Origin: ZLKRG08 sp051006515
GTDB taxonomy: Bacteria > Actinomycetota > Actinomycetes > Nanopelagicales > Nanopelagicaceae
DNA length: 10,518 bases
Direction of reading: 5' to 3'
Assembly: GCA_051006515.1 (NCBI GenBank)
Contig: JBPCTD010000010.1
Location: 1-10,518 of the forward strand
Under the pieces are notes generated by a model. The model was not told where the DNA came from. It saw nothing but the letters and a program-made list of their open reading frames with translations, and did no database searches. The position numbers were made by a program, and so were the translations under genes. Positions 1 to 7,379 of the stretch are shown here, one piece after another. Every line of letters begins with the position of its first letter. The stretch's first letter is position 1.

Positions 1-197
1 TTGCCATCGAAGATACTTGTTCGCATCAAGATGCAGCTTTATCCGAAGGTGAACAAAATGGTTACAAAATCGAATGTTGGCTGCATTCTGCGGAATTCGA
101 TCTTCGCTCCGGTGAAGCGCTAACTCCGCCGGCGGTTAGCCCTATTAAAACTTATGCAGTAAATGTTGTTGGTAACGACGTAGTAGTAGAGATCTAG
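1..197 (+). CDS. Rieske-type [2Fe-2S] ferredoxin, C-terminal part (5' end outside window)
   Basis: This is the 3' end of a gene read in the frame beginning at base 3 and stopping at TAG 195-197. The 64 visible residues contain both halves of a Rieske cluster site: C-S-H (bases 18-26) and C-W-L-H (bases 75-86), separated by 16 residues. This matches the family pattern CxH...CxxH, in which two Cys and two His hold a [2Fe-2S] cluster. The second box is followed by a short beta-rich tail ending in VVVEI. Small stand-alone Rieske ferredoxins of the dioxygenase-ferredoxin type are commonly found just before sufC in actinobacterial suf operons, and this one lies 22 bases upstream of sufC. It probably carries electrons for, or protects, Fe-S assembly, but its role there is inferred. 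The start codon and N-terminal strands are missing. Confidence 0.88.
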   Translation, partial: AIEDTCSHQDAALSEGEQNGYKIECWLHSAEFDLRSGEALTPPAVSPIKTYAVNVVGNDVVVEI

Positions 198-219
198 TCT
201 TTAGAAAAAGGGGAAAATA

Positions 220-972
220 ATGAGCAAATTAGAAATTAGAGGACTTCAGGTAGTTGTTAATACCGATAAGGGCCAGAAAGAGATTCTCAAAGGCGTAGAT
301 CTAACTATCAATTCAGGTGAAACTCACGCAATCATGGGTCCAAATGGTTCTGGTAAATCAACTCTTGCATACGCAATCGCAGGACATCCAAAATACGAAA
401 TCACTGGTGGCGCAGTCACACTTGATGGTGCAGATGTACTTGAAATGAGCGTTGACGAGCGTGCGAAAGCAGGGCTTTTCCTAGCGATGCAGTACCCAGT
501 AGAAGTTCCAGGTGTTTCTGTATCTAACTTCTTACGTACTGCAGCAACTGCACTGCGCGGCGAAGCACCTAACTTACGTAAGTGGGTTGGCGAAGTGAAA
601 GATGCAATGGGCGCGCTGAAGATGGATGCAGCCTTTGCAGAGCGAAGTGTTAATGAAGGTTTCTCTGGCGGCGAGAAGAAGCGCCATGAAATTATGCAAC
701 TTGAACTACTCAAGCCAAAGATCGCCATTTTAGACGAGACCGATTCAGGGCTTGACGTCGATGCGCTAAAAGTTGTCTCCGAAGGAGTGAATCGCGCAAA
801 GGCGGCAAACAATTTAGGCATCATGTTAATTACTCACTACACCCGCATCTTGCGTTATATCAAACCTGATTTTGTGCACGTTTTCGCAAATGGTCGAATC
901 GTTGAAGAAGGCGGGCCAGAACTGGCAGAACGTTTGGAAGAGCAGGGTTACGAAGCTTACGTAGGTAAGTAA
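220..972 (+). CDS. sufC: Fe-S cluster assembly ATPase SufC
   Basis: SufC is the cytosolic ABC-type ATPase that works with SufB and SufD in the SufBCD scaffold, where ATP hydrolysis drives [Fe-S] cluster assembly. The 250-residue product has the usual family length and all ABC motifs: Walker A GPNGSGKST (40-48), Q-loop Gln91 in the MQYP segment, signature FSGGEKKR (148-155), Walker B IAILDE (168-173) with the SufC-typical continuation TDSGLD, and switch His206. No membrane segment is present. The ATG at 220 is preceded by AGGGG (209-213) at 6-nt spacing, a good ribosome-binding site. Codon use looks more biased (many GCA, CGT, AAG) than in sufS downstream, which suggests higher expression. sufB and sufD are expected upstream, outside the window. 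The stop is 8 bases before sufS. Confidence 0.97.
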   Translation: MSKLEIRGLQVVVNTDKGQKEILKGVDLTINSGETHAIMGPNGSGKSTLAYAIAGHPKYEITGGAVTLDGADVLEMSVDERAKAGLFLAMQYPVEVPGVSVSNFLRTAATALRGEAPNLRKWVGEVKDAMGALKMDAAFAERSVNEGFSGGEKKRHEIMQLELLKPKIAILDETDSGLDVDALKVVSEGVNRAKAANNLGIMLITHYTRILRYIKPDFVHVFANGRIVEEGGPELAERLEEQGYEAYVGK

Positions 973-980
973 TCCCAAAG

Positions 981-2201
981 ATGAAATTAGATGCTGCAGC
1001 CATTAAAAGAGATTTTCCGATCTTTAATCGGGAGATCCGTGATGGCCAGCGCCTAATTTATCTTGACAGCGGCGCAACATCTCAAAAACCCAATGCGGTA
1101 ATCGATGCTGAATCGAATTTCTACCGATTTTCAAATGCGGCAGTGCATCGCGGTGCGCATCAATTAGCAGAAGAGGCTACAGATAATTATGAGGGCGCTC
1201 GTTCGATTGTTGCCGAATTTCTGGGTGCAAAAAGCGATCAAATAGTTTTCACAAAAAGTGCTACTGAATCCATAAATTTAGTTGCATATGCTTTAACAAG
1301 TAAAGTTAAAGCCGGAGATCGGATCGTGGTCTCTGAAATGGAACATCATGCAAATCTAATTCCTTGGCAGCAACTTGCGAAAAGAACTGGTGCGGAATTA
1401 GCTTGGTTTGAGGTTACTCCCGATGGACGATTAGATCTTTCAAGTATTGAAAAAGTGATTACTTCTAATACTGCGATTGTGGCGGTAACTCACCAATCAA
1501 ATGTGCTTGGAACTATCAATCCAATCGAGGCAATCGTTAATCGAGCTGCAGAGGTTGGTGCCGAAGTTTTATTGGATGCTTGTCAATCTGTGCCACACAT
1601 GGCAGTTGATGTACAAAAACTTGGGATTGATTATTTGGCATTTTCAGGTCATAAAGCACTTGGGCCTACTGGCGTCGGGGTGCTTTGGGGCAGAGATTTA
1701 GAAGCTTTACCGCCATTCCTATTTGGTGGTTCAATGATTGAGAACGTCACAATGACAGATGCCACTTGGGCTCCAGCTCCTAAAAAATTCGAAGCAGGTG
1801 TACCCAATATGGCGCAAGCGGTAGGTCTTGGAGCCGCGCTAAATTATTTAACTAAAATTGGCATGAATAGCATTCATGATCATGAAATTTCATTAACTAA
1901 ATTGTTAATTGATGGATTGGTACAAATACCAGGAGTGAAGATTTTTGGGCCAACCGAGGTAGCAAATCGCGGTGGTACTGTTTCTTTTACACTTGAAGGA
2001 ATTCATCCTCATGATTTGGGTCAATTTTTAGATTCCAAAGGTATTGCAGTGCGCACCGGACATCACTGCGCTTGGCCGCTTGCGCGCAAATTTAAGGTAG
2101 TAGCAACTACTAGAGCTTCGCTCTATCTCTATAACGATGACACCGATATCCAAGCACTCTTGACTGGCGTGCAAGATGCTAAGAAATTCTTTCTAGATTA
2201 G
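981..2201 (+). CDS. sufS: Cysteine desulfurase SufS (class V aminotransferase, PLP-dependent)
   Basis: SufS removes sulfur from L-cysteine, giving alanine and a persulfide on the enzyme, and so supplies sulfur for cluster assembly. The 406-residue protein matches group II desulfurases. Visible catalytic residues are His123 (in EHHAN), which stacks on the cofactor, Asp199 and Gln202 (DACQS) contacting PLP, Lys225 in SGHKALGPTG as the Schiff-base lysine, and Cys363 in RTGHHCAWPL as the persulfide cysteine. Arg378 in TTRAS is the conserved substrate carboxylate ligand. The spacing closely follows E. coli SufS (H123, K226, C364). The short loop around Cys363 is typical of SufS rather than IscS. 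The ATG at 981 has no clear Shine-Dalgarno sequence and follows sufC by 8 bases, so translational coupling is likely. Its partner should be SufU, encoded next. Confidence 0.97.
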   Translation: MKLDAAAIKRDFPIFNREIRDGQRLIYLDSGATSQKPNAVIDAESNFYRFSNAAVHRGAHQLAEEATDNYEGARSIVAEFLGAKSDQIVFTKSATESINLVAYALTSKVKAGDRIVVSEMEHHANLIPWQQLAKRTGAELAWFEVTPDGRLDLSSIEKVITSNTAIVAVTHQSNVLGTINPIEAIVNRAAEVGAEVLLDACQSVPHMAVDVQKLGIDYLAFSGHKALGPTGVGVLWGRDLEALPPFLFGGSMIENVTMTDATWAPAPKKFEAGVPNMAQAVGLGAALNYLTKIGMNSIHDHEISLTKLLIDGLVQIPGVKIFGPTEVANRGGTVSFTLEGIHPHDLGQFLDSKGIAVRTGHHCAWPLARKFKVVATTRASLYLYNDDTDIQALLTGVQDAKKFFLD

Positions 2202-2226
2202 AGATCAGGGATAATCGATAAGAATT

Positions 2227-2664
2227 ATGGAGTTAAATTCACTTTACCAAGAGGTGATTCTTGATCACTACAAACACCCGCACCATAAAGGTTTGCAAAA
2301 TGGCGATATTCAAGTCCATCACATTAATCCCAGCTGTGGCGATGAAATAACGCTCTCTTTAAAAATAGATGACGAGAAGATCACCGCTCTAACTTGGGAT
2401 GGTCAAGGCTGCTCGATTTCTCAAGCGAGCGTCTCTATTTTGAGCGATTTGATGATTGGTAAGAAGCGAAGCGAAGCTGATCAGATTTTGAATGCCTTTG
2501 TTGAGATGCTTCAGAGCAAGGGTCAAGATTCAGGTGATGAGAACCTATTGGAAGATGGCGTTGCACTTGCTGGAGTTTCAAAGTATCCGGCTCGGATAAA
2601 ATGTGCTTTGTTGGGTTGGATGGCTTACAAAGATGCAGCCACACAGATTGCTGAAAAAAACTAG
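2227..2664 (+). CDS. sufU: SufU, zinc-dependent sulfurtransferase partner of SufS
   Basis: SufU accepts persulfide sulfur from SufS and passes it to SufBCD; in Gram-positive bacteria it replaces SufE. The protein has 145 residues and the IscU/SufU fold. The zinc-site ligands are visible as Cys37 and Asp39 (PSCGDE), Cys62 (GQGCSIS) and Cys126 (RIKCALLGW). An insertion between the second and third Cys (about residues 95-115) is characteristic of SufU compared with IscU scaffolds. The N-terminal segment LYQEVILDHYKHP is typical of the family. The ATG at 2227 is 25 bases after sufS. A CAGGG sits 17 nt upstream, too far to be an ideal ribosome-binding site. SufU rather than SufE agrees with an actinobacterial or firmicute-type suf operon. 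Confidence 0.95.
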   Translation: MELNSLYQEVILDHYKHPHHKGLQNGDIQVHHINPSCGDEITLSLKIDDEKITALTWDGQGCSISQASVSILSDLMIGKKRSEADQILNAFVEMLQSKGQDSGDENLLEDGVALAGVSKYPARIKCALLGWMAYKDAATQIAEKN

Positions 2665-2672
2665 GAGAGACC

Positions 2673-2984
2673 ATGAGCGCTAAAGTCGATGATGTAACAG
2701 AGGCAATGAAAGATGTGGTCGACCCTGAATTAGGGATAAATGTCGTTGACCTTGGGTTGATTTACGACGTCATGGTTGATGAAAACAACATTGCAGTCCT
2801 TAATATGACTTTGACTTCAGCTGCTTGTCCTTTACAAGATGTGATCGAAGATCAAACACGCGCCGCCCTTGCCGGAATCACTGAGGATGTGAAAATTAAC
2901 TGGGTATGGATGCCACCTTGGGGTCCAGACAAGATTACGGATGATGGCCGTGATCAATTGCGTGCTCTTGGCTTCACGGTTTGA
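2673..2984 (+). CDS. sufT: SufT-like DUF59/MIP18 family Fe-S maturation protein
   Basis: A 103-residue single-domain DUF59 (MIP18) protein. The family signature is clear: DPELGINVVDLGLIYDV near residues 17-33, then MTLTSAACPLQD with the conserved reactive Cys52, and a C-terminal WMPPWGPDKITDDGRDQLRALGF segment. Related proteins (SufT; Rv1466 in Mycobacterium tuberculosis) help mature Fe-S proteins, and PaaD has the same fold, but its position as last gene of a suf operon favours SufT. The start is well supported: AGGAGA (2663-2668) overlaps the sufU stop and lies 4 nt before ATG 2673. The exact biochemical role of the family is not fully settled, so the assignment rests on fold and context. 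Confidence 0.9.
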   Translation: MSAKVDDVTEAMKDVVDPELGINVVDLGLIYDVMVDENNIAVLNMTLTSAACPLQDVIEDQTRAALAGITEDVKINWVWMPPWGPDKITDDGRDQLRALGFTV

Positions 2985-2993
2985 TTTAAACTC

Positions 2994-3000
2994 TATATAT
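2994..3000 (+). promoter_or_regulatory. Candidate -10 element for a leaderless ABC exporter transcript
   Basis: The sequence TATATAT lies in the 14-base gap after sufT. A hexamer here (TATATA or ATATAT) would place the transcription start about at the ATG at 3005, which has no Shine-Dalgarno sequence. This fits leaderless initiation, common in Actinobacteria. No convincing -35 box is visible at the right distance, so the call rests on position and AT content only. Confidence 0.3.
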
Positions 3001-4867
3001 GTCAATGCATGCTGGCTGGATGGCCATGCGCGCTCTTTCGAGCGATCAATCTGTTAAAGATGTTAAATTAAAACCGGGTACCTTAAAGCGTATCCTAAAA
3101 TATGCGATACCTTACAAATCGACTTTCGTTTATTTCTTTATTGCGTTAATTGTTGATGCTTTTTTGACTATTGCCACTCCGTTGTTACTAAAACGCTTAA
3201 TTGACGATGGCGTGATTCCCAAAGACTCTGGACTGGTAACCAGATTGGCACTTCTGGTTGGATTAATCTCCATTCTTTCTGCAGCATTTAACATTGTAAT
3301 TCGTTGGTGGTCTTCAAAAATAGGTGAAGGTTTGATTTATGACCTTCGAAGTCAAGTGTTTGAGCATATTCAATCTCAATCAATTGCCTTCTTCACGCGC
3401 ACTCAAACGGGAGCTCTTATTTCCCGTATCAATACTGATGTAATAGGCGCACAGAGAGCATTCACCGCCACGTTTTCAGGAGTCATCAGCAATGCAATTA
3501 CCTTGATTCTACTTTTGGCAACGATGATTAGTTTGAGCTGGCAAATCACGGTACTTTCTCTATTGCTGTTGCCCGTTTTCTTAGCACCAACTAGATGGGT
3601 AGGCAGGAAACTGCAGAAGTACACTCAAGAATCCTTTGAATTGAATGCAGAAATGGCGAGCACCATGACCGAACGTTTTAATGTTTCAGGTGCGCTTTTA
3701 GTGAAACTTTACGGAAACCCTAGTAAAGAAGCCTCGCTATTTAGGGGCCGGGCTCGAAAAGTTGCTGATATCGGAATTAGCATGGCAATGCTAAATACTT
3801 TTTTCTTCATTGCTCTAATTTCAGTGGCTTCAGTAGCAACCGCAATTGCTTATGGCGTGGGCGGGCATTTGGCTATTTCCGGCAGCATGACTGTAGGTGG
3901 CTTGATAGCCATAACTACTTTGTTGGCACGTTTATATGGACCATTAACCGCCCTTTCAACCGTGAGGGTTGATGTCATGGGTGCGCTAGTTTCTTTTGAA
4001 AGAGTTTTTGAAGTGCTAGATCTGCAACCTATGGTCAAAGATCGCGAAAATCCAGAAACTTTAAAAACCATAAATCCCAGAATTGAATTTAAGGATGTGC
4101 GTTTTACCTATCCTAAAGCGCATGAGATATCACTTGCTTCACTTGAATTAACAGCAAAACAGGAAAGTATCGAAAGCGGCGAAATTCTAAAAGGTATTTC
4201 ATTTGTGGCAGAACCGGGAACTATCACGGCGCTAGTTGGCCCTTCAGGAGCTGGCAAGACCACTATCAGTGCATTATTGCCAAGACTTTACGATGTAAGC
4301 GAAGGAGCAATTTCCATAGATGGGATTGATATCAGAGATTATTCTGGCGCATCCCTTCGTAGTTCAATTGGTGTGGTCCTGCAAGATTCGCATCTATTCC
4401 ATGAATCAATTATTGAAAACTTACATTACGCCAAACCGGATGCCACGTTGGTAGAGATTGAAGCTGCTTGTAAAGCGGCACAAATTTGGGATCTGATTCA
4501 ATCGCTACCAAATGGTTTGGACACCATGGTGGGAGATCGTGGACATCGTTTGTCTGGCGGAGAGAAGCAAAGATTGGCTATCGCCAGATTGCTGCTGAAA
4601 TCGCCAAGCATTGTGATTTTAGATGAAGCTACATCTAATTTAGATTCTGAAAACGAAGCTCTGGTGCAAGCTGCGCTGAAAGAAGCGCTAAAGGGACGCA
4701 CCAGCATCGTGATCGCACATAGATTAAGCACCGTCAAAGAGGCAGATCAAATTTTGGTTTTGAACAATGGTTTAATCGAAGAGCGTGGCAGACATGATGA
4801 GTTGGTGGAAAAGGGCGGGCTTTATAGCGAGCTTTATCAACGGCAAGATTTATCTCTTCCTAATTAA
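2999..4867 (+). CDS. ABC exporter half-transporter (fused transmembrane and ATPase domains)
   Basis: A 622-residue half-transporter with an N-terminal six-helix exporter domain (about residues 38-330) and a C-terminal nucleotide-binding domain (about 362-615); two copies would form the working exporter. ATPase motifs are complete: A-loop Tyr371, Walker A GPSGAGKTT (414-422), Q-loop Gln462, signature LSGGEKQR (518-525), Walker B IVILDE (538-543) and switch His574. An extra segment of roughly 20 residues lies between the A-loop and the strand EILKGISF. The substrate cannot be told; lipids, drugs or peptides are possible. There is no Shine-Dalgarno sequence before ATG 2999. An in-frame ATG at 3005 starts MHAGWMAMR, which I recall as the usual N-terminus of actinobacterial relatives, so 3005 may be the true start. 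The gene follows sufT by 14 bases. Its 3' end overlaps the convergent SURF1 gene by 18 bases. Confidence 0.93.
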   Translation: MSMHAGWMAMRALSSDQSVKDVKLKPGTLKRILKYAIPYKSTFVYFFIALIVDAFLTIATPLLLKRLIDDGVIPKDSGLVTRLALLVGLISILSAAFNIVIRWWSSKIGEGLIYDLRSQVFEHIQSQSIAFFTRTQTGALISRINTDVIGAQRAFTATFSGVISNAITLILLLATMISLSWQITVLSLLLLPVFLAPTRWVGRKLQKYTQESFELNAEMASTMTERFNVSGALLVKLYGNPSKEASLFRGRARKVADIGISMAMLNTFFFIALISVASVATAIAYGVGGHLAISGSMTVGGLIAITTLLARLYGPLTALSTVRVDVMGALVSFERVFEVLDLQPMVKDRENPETLKTINPRIEFKDVRFTYPKAHEISLASLELTAKQESIESGEILKGISFVAEPGTITALVGPSGAGKTTISALLPRLYDVSEGAISIDGIDIRDYSGASLRSSIGVVLQDSHLFHESIIENLHYAKPDATLVEIEAACKAAQIWDLIQSLPNGLDTMVGDRGHRLSGGEKQRLAIARLLLKSPSIVILDEATSNLDSENEALVQAALKEALKGRTSIVIAHRLSTVKEADQILVLNNGLIEERGRHDELVEKGGLYSELYQRQDLSLPN

Positions 4868-5530
4868 ATACCTGCCATAAATAGCTAGTCCTGCAAAGAA
4901 TAACCATTGAAGCGCATAAGCCAAATGCGGGCCATCTGAAAGTTCTGGCAATTCTGCCGGTGAATCTGGTTTTACTCCTGAACCACTAATTAAATCAATG
5001 TAAAAATTCTCAGTATCTACTTTTGATTTCAAATCCCAATCATTAATTAGATTTCCAGAGGAGGGAAGTGCAAAGAATGATCCTTTGGGTAGCGAGTTCT
5101 CCAAACGAATGCGGCCAGAAATTTCGATTTCACCACTAGGTGTTTTGGGAACTTCTGGCCGTGCTAAGGCAGTGGCACCCGCTTGCACCCAACCTCTATC
5201 GACCCAGAACTTATCTCCAGCGTTTGTTTTGAATAGAGTTAAATATTCAAAGCCATACTTGCCTTCGTAGTTGTATCGATTTCGAAGTAAGACCTCATGA
5301 TTTAAATCAAATTCTCCAGTAACGGTGACTTCCCGCCATTCGGAATTGCCTATATTTTCTAGAGTTTGCAATGGTACTGAGGTCATAAGGGCATTAGCTT
5401 CGATCTTTGAATTTACTGCTTTTCTATCCATGCCTCTTTGATACTGCCATTTCGCGGCAATCAAGCAGAGAATTACAATTAGTAACGCAATGAGGGTTTT
5501 TAGAAAAGCCCTAGGCTCTTTAGAATTCAA
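4850..5530 (-). CDS. SURF1-family cytochrome c oxidase assembly protein
   Basis: SURF1 (Shy1) proteins help insert heme a into the cytochrome aa3 oxidase. The layout is typical: an N-terminal membrane helix (about residues 10-26 from the TTG start), the sequence KWQYQRG right after it (27-33), an extracytoplasmic domain with EVLLRNR (79-85), GFEYLTLF (93-100) and WVDRGWV (109-115), and a C-terminal helix opening with PHLAYALQWLFFA (201-213) before a basic tail. The total is about 226 residues. The start is uncertain. TTG 5530 gives a short N-terminus and an 11-base overlap with the upstream gene and is chosen here. ATG 5572 or TTG 5593 would add 14 or 21 residues and overlap DUF3099 by 53 to 74 bases; none has a strong ribosome-binding site. 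The 3' end overlaps the ABC exporter gene tail to tail by 18 bases. Confidence 0.9.
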   Translation of the reverse strand: MNSKEPRAFLKTLIALLIVILCLIAAKWQYQRGMDRKAVNSKIEANALMTSVPLQTLENIGNSEWREVTVTGEFDLNHEVLLRNRYNYEGKYGFEYLTLFKTNAGDKFWVDRGWVQAGATALARPEVPKTPSGEIEISGRIRLENSLPKGSFFALPSSGNLINDWDLKSKVDTENFYIDLISGSGVKPDSPAELPELSDGPHLAYALQWLFFAGLAIYGRYLIRKR

Positions 5531-5771
5531 TAGCTCGCTTCTTCTCAACCGTTTCAATATTTCCCACAACATTTTCGCGACCAGCATTTGCAATGATTAC
5601 GGCAAAATAGGGTAGGACCACAGCTCCAACAATTAAAAACCATCTATAAGGTGACGGGCTCAGAACTGCACCTATGAAACATGCTGTACGAATCAACATT
5701 GAAATTAAGTAGCGCTTGGCGCGGCCAGGCAATTCTTGGCTATGGGCTACCTGCGCATTGGTGATAGAGAT
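5520..5771 (-). CDS. DUF3099 family small membrane protein (probable ATC start)
   Basis: A small actinobacterial membrane protein of unknown function. The conserved part runs RAKRYLISMLIRTACF, then a second hydrophobic segment RWFLIVGAVVLPYFAVIIANAGRE, giving two membrane helices (about residues 22-38 and 43-61) and a charged C-terminal tail. The only ATG/GTG/TTG start in the frame, whose upstream limit is a stop at 5868-5870, is TTG 5732, with no ribosome-binding site. Starting there would discard ISITNAQVAHSQEL, which resembles the ITdA...R.rRY motif I recall at the start of DUF3099 proteins. An ATC at 5771 preceded by GGAG (5777-5780, 5-nt spacing) would restore it and give 83 residues. 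SURF1 follows with an overlap of a few bases, so the two are probably co-transcribed. No function is assigned. Confidence 0.75.
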   Translation of the reverse strand: MSITNAQVAHSQELPGRAKRYLISMLIRTACFIGAVLSPSPYRWFLIVGAVVLPYFAVIIANAGRENVVGNIETVEKKRAIEF

Positions 5772-5841
5772 AGCTTCTCCATTGCTTGGAGTATTACTGG
5801 ATGAATTTCCAGTTGATTCTCGCGCGCTCTCCCTTGGCCAA

Positions 5842-5850
5842 TGATATAAG
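5842..5850 (+). promoter_or_regulatory. Candidate extended -10 promoter upstream of fabG
   Basis: The divergent gap between DUF3099 and fabG holds TGATATAAG, which fits an extended -10 (TGnTATAAT with one mismatch). It would start transcription near 5857 and give a leader of about 40 nt. A second possibility is TAAGTT (5887-5892), which would start transcription about at the GTG codon and make fabG leaderless. No -35 box is clear for either. The same gap must also serve the minus-strand DUF3099-SURF1 pair; I could not pick a convincing promoter for that strand. Confidence 0.32.
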
Positions 5851-5898
5851 TCTTGGTGAATAACGAGTTACGCATCAGTAGTTGGTAAGTTATGGCTT

Positions 5899-6609
5899 GT
5901 GACCGAGAAAAAAGTGGCTTTAGTTACAGGCGGCAATCGAGGTATTGGTCTAGCTATCGCGAATTCATTGCAAGAAAATGGCTTTGAAGTCGTGGTCACA
6001 TATCGTTCAGGTAGCGCGCCGGCTGGTTTTAATTCAGTAAAGATGGATGTAACTGATACCGCAAGTGTTGAAGCCGGTTTTACAGAGTGCGAAGAACGCT
6101 ATGGCATCCCTGAAGTAATTGTTTGTAATGCTGGCATAACTAAAGATGGTTTAGTACTTCGAATGACAGACGCTGATTTTGATGATGTGATTAACGCGAA
6201 TTTAGCAGGCGCATTTCGAACGGCGCGTCGAGCAAGTAAAGGTCTATTAAAACTTAAACGCGGTCGATTGATATTTATAGGTTCAGTGGTCGGATCAATT
6301 GGATCTGCCGGCCAAGTAAATTACTCAGCAAGCAAAGCAGGTCTACTTGGTATGGCTAGATCATTTGCGCGAGAATTAGGTAGCCGAGGAATCACTGCCA
6401 ACGTAATTGCACCTGGTTTTGTCGAAACTGATATGACTGCTGAACTAACAGCATCTCGTAGGGATGAAATAGCCAAAGCAGTTCCAATGGGAAGATTCTG
6501 TAGCGCCGAAGAGATTGCGACAGTGGTTTCATTTATCGCTTCTGATGCGGCAAGTTATATCTCTGGCGCATTAATTCCAGTAGATGGTGGATTGGGGATG
6601 GGGCACTAA
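5899..6609 (+). CDS. fabG: 3-oxoacyl-[ACP] reductase FabG (MabA-like)
   Basis: FabG reduces 3-oxoacyl-ACP with NADPH in type II fatty-acid elongation. The 236-residue short-chain dehydrogenase has the cofactor motif TGGNRGIG (10-17), NAG (77-79), and the catalytic set Asn101, Ser129, Tyr142 and Lys146 (NYSASK), spaced as in characterised FabG enzymes. The end, VDGGLGMGH, is very like mycobacterial MabA (FabG1), whose gene also directly precedes inhA. The start is GTG 5899; no in-frame ATG lies nearby (ATG 5892 is in another frame), and no Shine-Dalgarno sequence is visible. The gene overlaps fabI by one base (TAATG), implying coupled translation. It is the first gene of a two-gene fatty-acid operon. 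Confidence 0.95.
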   Translation: MTEKKVALVTGGNRGIGLAIANSLQENGFEVVVTYRSGSAPAGFNSVKMDVTDTASVEAGFTECEERYGIPEVIVCNAGITKDGLVLRMTDADFDDVINANLAGAFRTARRASKGLLKLKRGRLIFIGSVVGSIGSAGQVNYSASKAGLLGMARSFARELGSRGITANVIAPGFVETDMTAELTASRRDEIAKAVPMGRFCSAEEIATVVSFIASDAASYISGALIPVDGGLGMGH

Positions 6610-7379
6610 TGGGAATTTTGCAAGGTAAGAAAATACTAATTACCGGAGTACTAACCGATACTTCCATTGCATTTCACGTGGCGCGTCTTGCTCAAGAAGA
6701 AGGCGCTGACATTGTTCTAACTTCGTTTGGCAGAGCCATGAGCATTACCCAAAGAATTGCTGGGCGTTTACCAAAACCAGCACCAGTTCTAGAACTAGAT
6801 GTTACAAATGATGAACATCTCTCTACATTAGCTGCCAGAGTTAAAGAGCATCTGCCTCATTTAGATGGAGTGGTCCATTCAATTGGTTTTGCGCCTGAAT
6901 CAGCGTTAGGTGGAAAGTTCTTGAGCACTGAATGGCCTGACGTGGCTACCGCAGTTCAAGTATCTGCCTATTCATATAAATCTTTAACTATGGCATGCAA
7001 GCCACTATTTCCAGCTACTGGTGCATCTGTTGTCGGGATGGATTTTGATGCGCAAGTTGCCTGGCCAAAATACGATTGGATGGGAGTTGCAAAAGCAGCC
7101 CTAGAATCGACCAATAGATATTTAGCAAAATTCTTAGGCCCTGAAAACATTCGTTTTAATTTAGTTGCGGCAGGTCCAATCTCGACTATTGCAGCAAAAT
7201 CAATTCCGGAATTCCAACAATTCGAACATCTCTGGGATCAAAGAGCTCCACTTCGTTGGGATGTAACAGACCCAGTACCGGCTGCAAAAGGTGCCATTGC
7301 TCTGCTTTCCGATTGGTTACCAGCCACAAGCGGTGAAATTCTCCACGTAGATGGTGGATTTCACGCCATGGGCGGCTAA
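6609..7379 (+). CDS. fabI: Enoyl-[ACP] reductase FabI (InhA-type, NADH-dependent)
   Basis: This enzyme makes the last reduction of each fatty-acid elongation round, enoyl-ACP to acyl-ACP. The 256-residue protein resembles mycobacterial InhA throughout: ITGVLTDTSIAFHVA (11-25) at the nucleotide site, HSIGF (90-94), GMDFD with Phe146 (InhA Phe149), and the active pair Tyr155 and Lys162 in PKYDWMGVAKAALES, with the InhA spacing of seven residues. Residues 235-250 end in LHVDGG. Between the GPISTIA segment and WDQRAP there are only 13 residues, against about 23 in InhA, so the substrate loop is short, as in ordinary FabI. It forms an operon with fabG, sharing the A of TAATG. The fabG-inhA order is conserved in many Actinobacteria. 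Confidence 0.95.
   Translation: MGILQGKKILITGVLTDTSIAFHVARLAQEEGADIVLTSFGRAMSITQRIAGRLPKPAPVLELDVTNDEHLSTLAARVKEHLPHLDGVVHSIGFAPESALGGKFLSTEWPDVATAVQVSAYSYKSLTMACKPLFPATGASVVGMDFDAQVAWPKYDWMGVAKAALESTNRYLAKFLGPENIRFNLVAAGPISTIAAKSIPEFQQFEHLWDQRAPLRWDVTDPVPAAKGAIALLSDWLPATSGEILHVDGGFHAMGG

Noticed and set aside
324..824. 166-codon open frame on the minus strand inside sufC
   Set aside because: It is fully antisense to a well-supported gene, has a serine-rich low-information product, and shows no ribosome site or family match.
2673..2984. PaaD, the phenylacetate oxygenase assembly factor
   Set aside because: PaaD shares the DUF59 domain, but no paa genes are present and the gene ends a suf operon, so SufT is the better fit.
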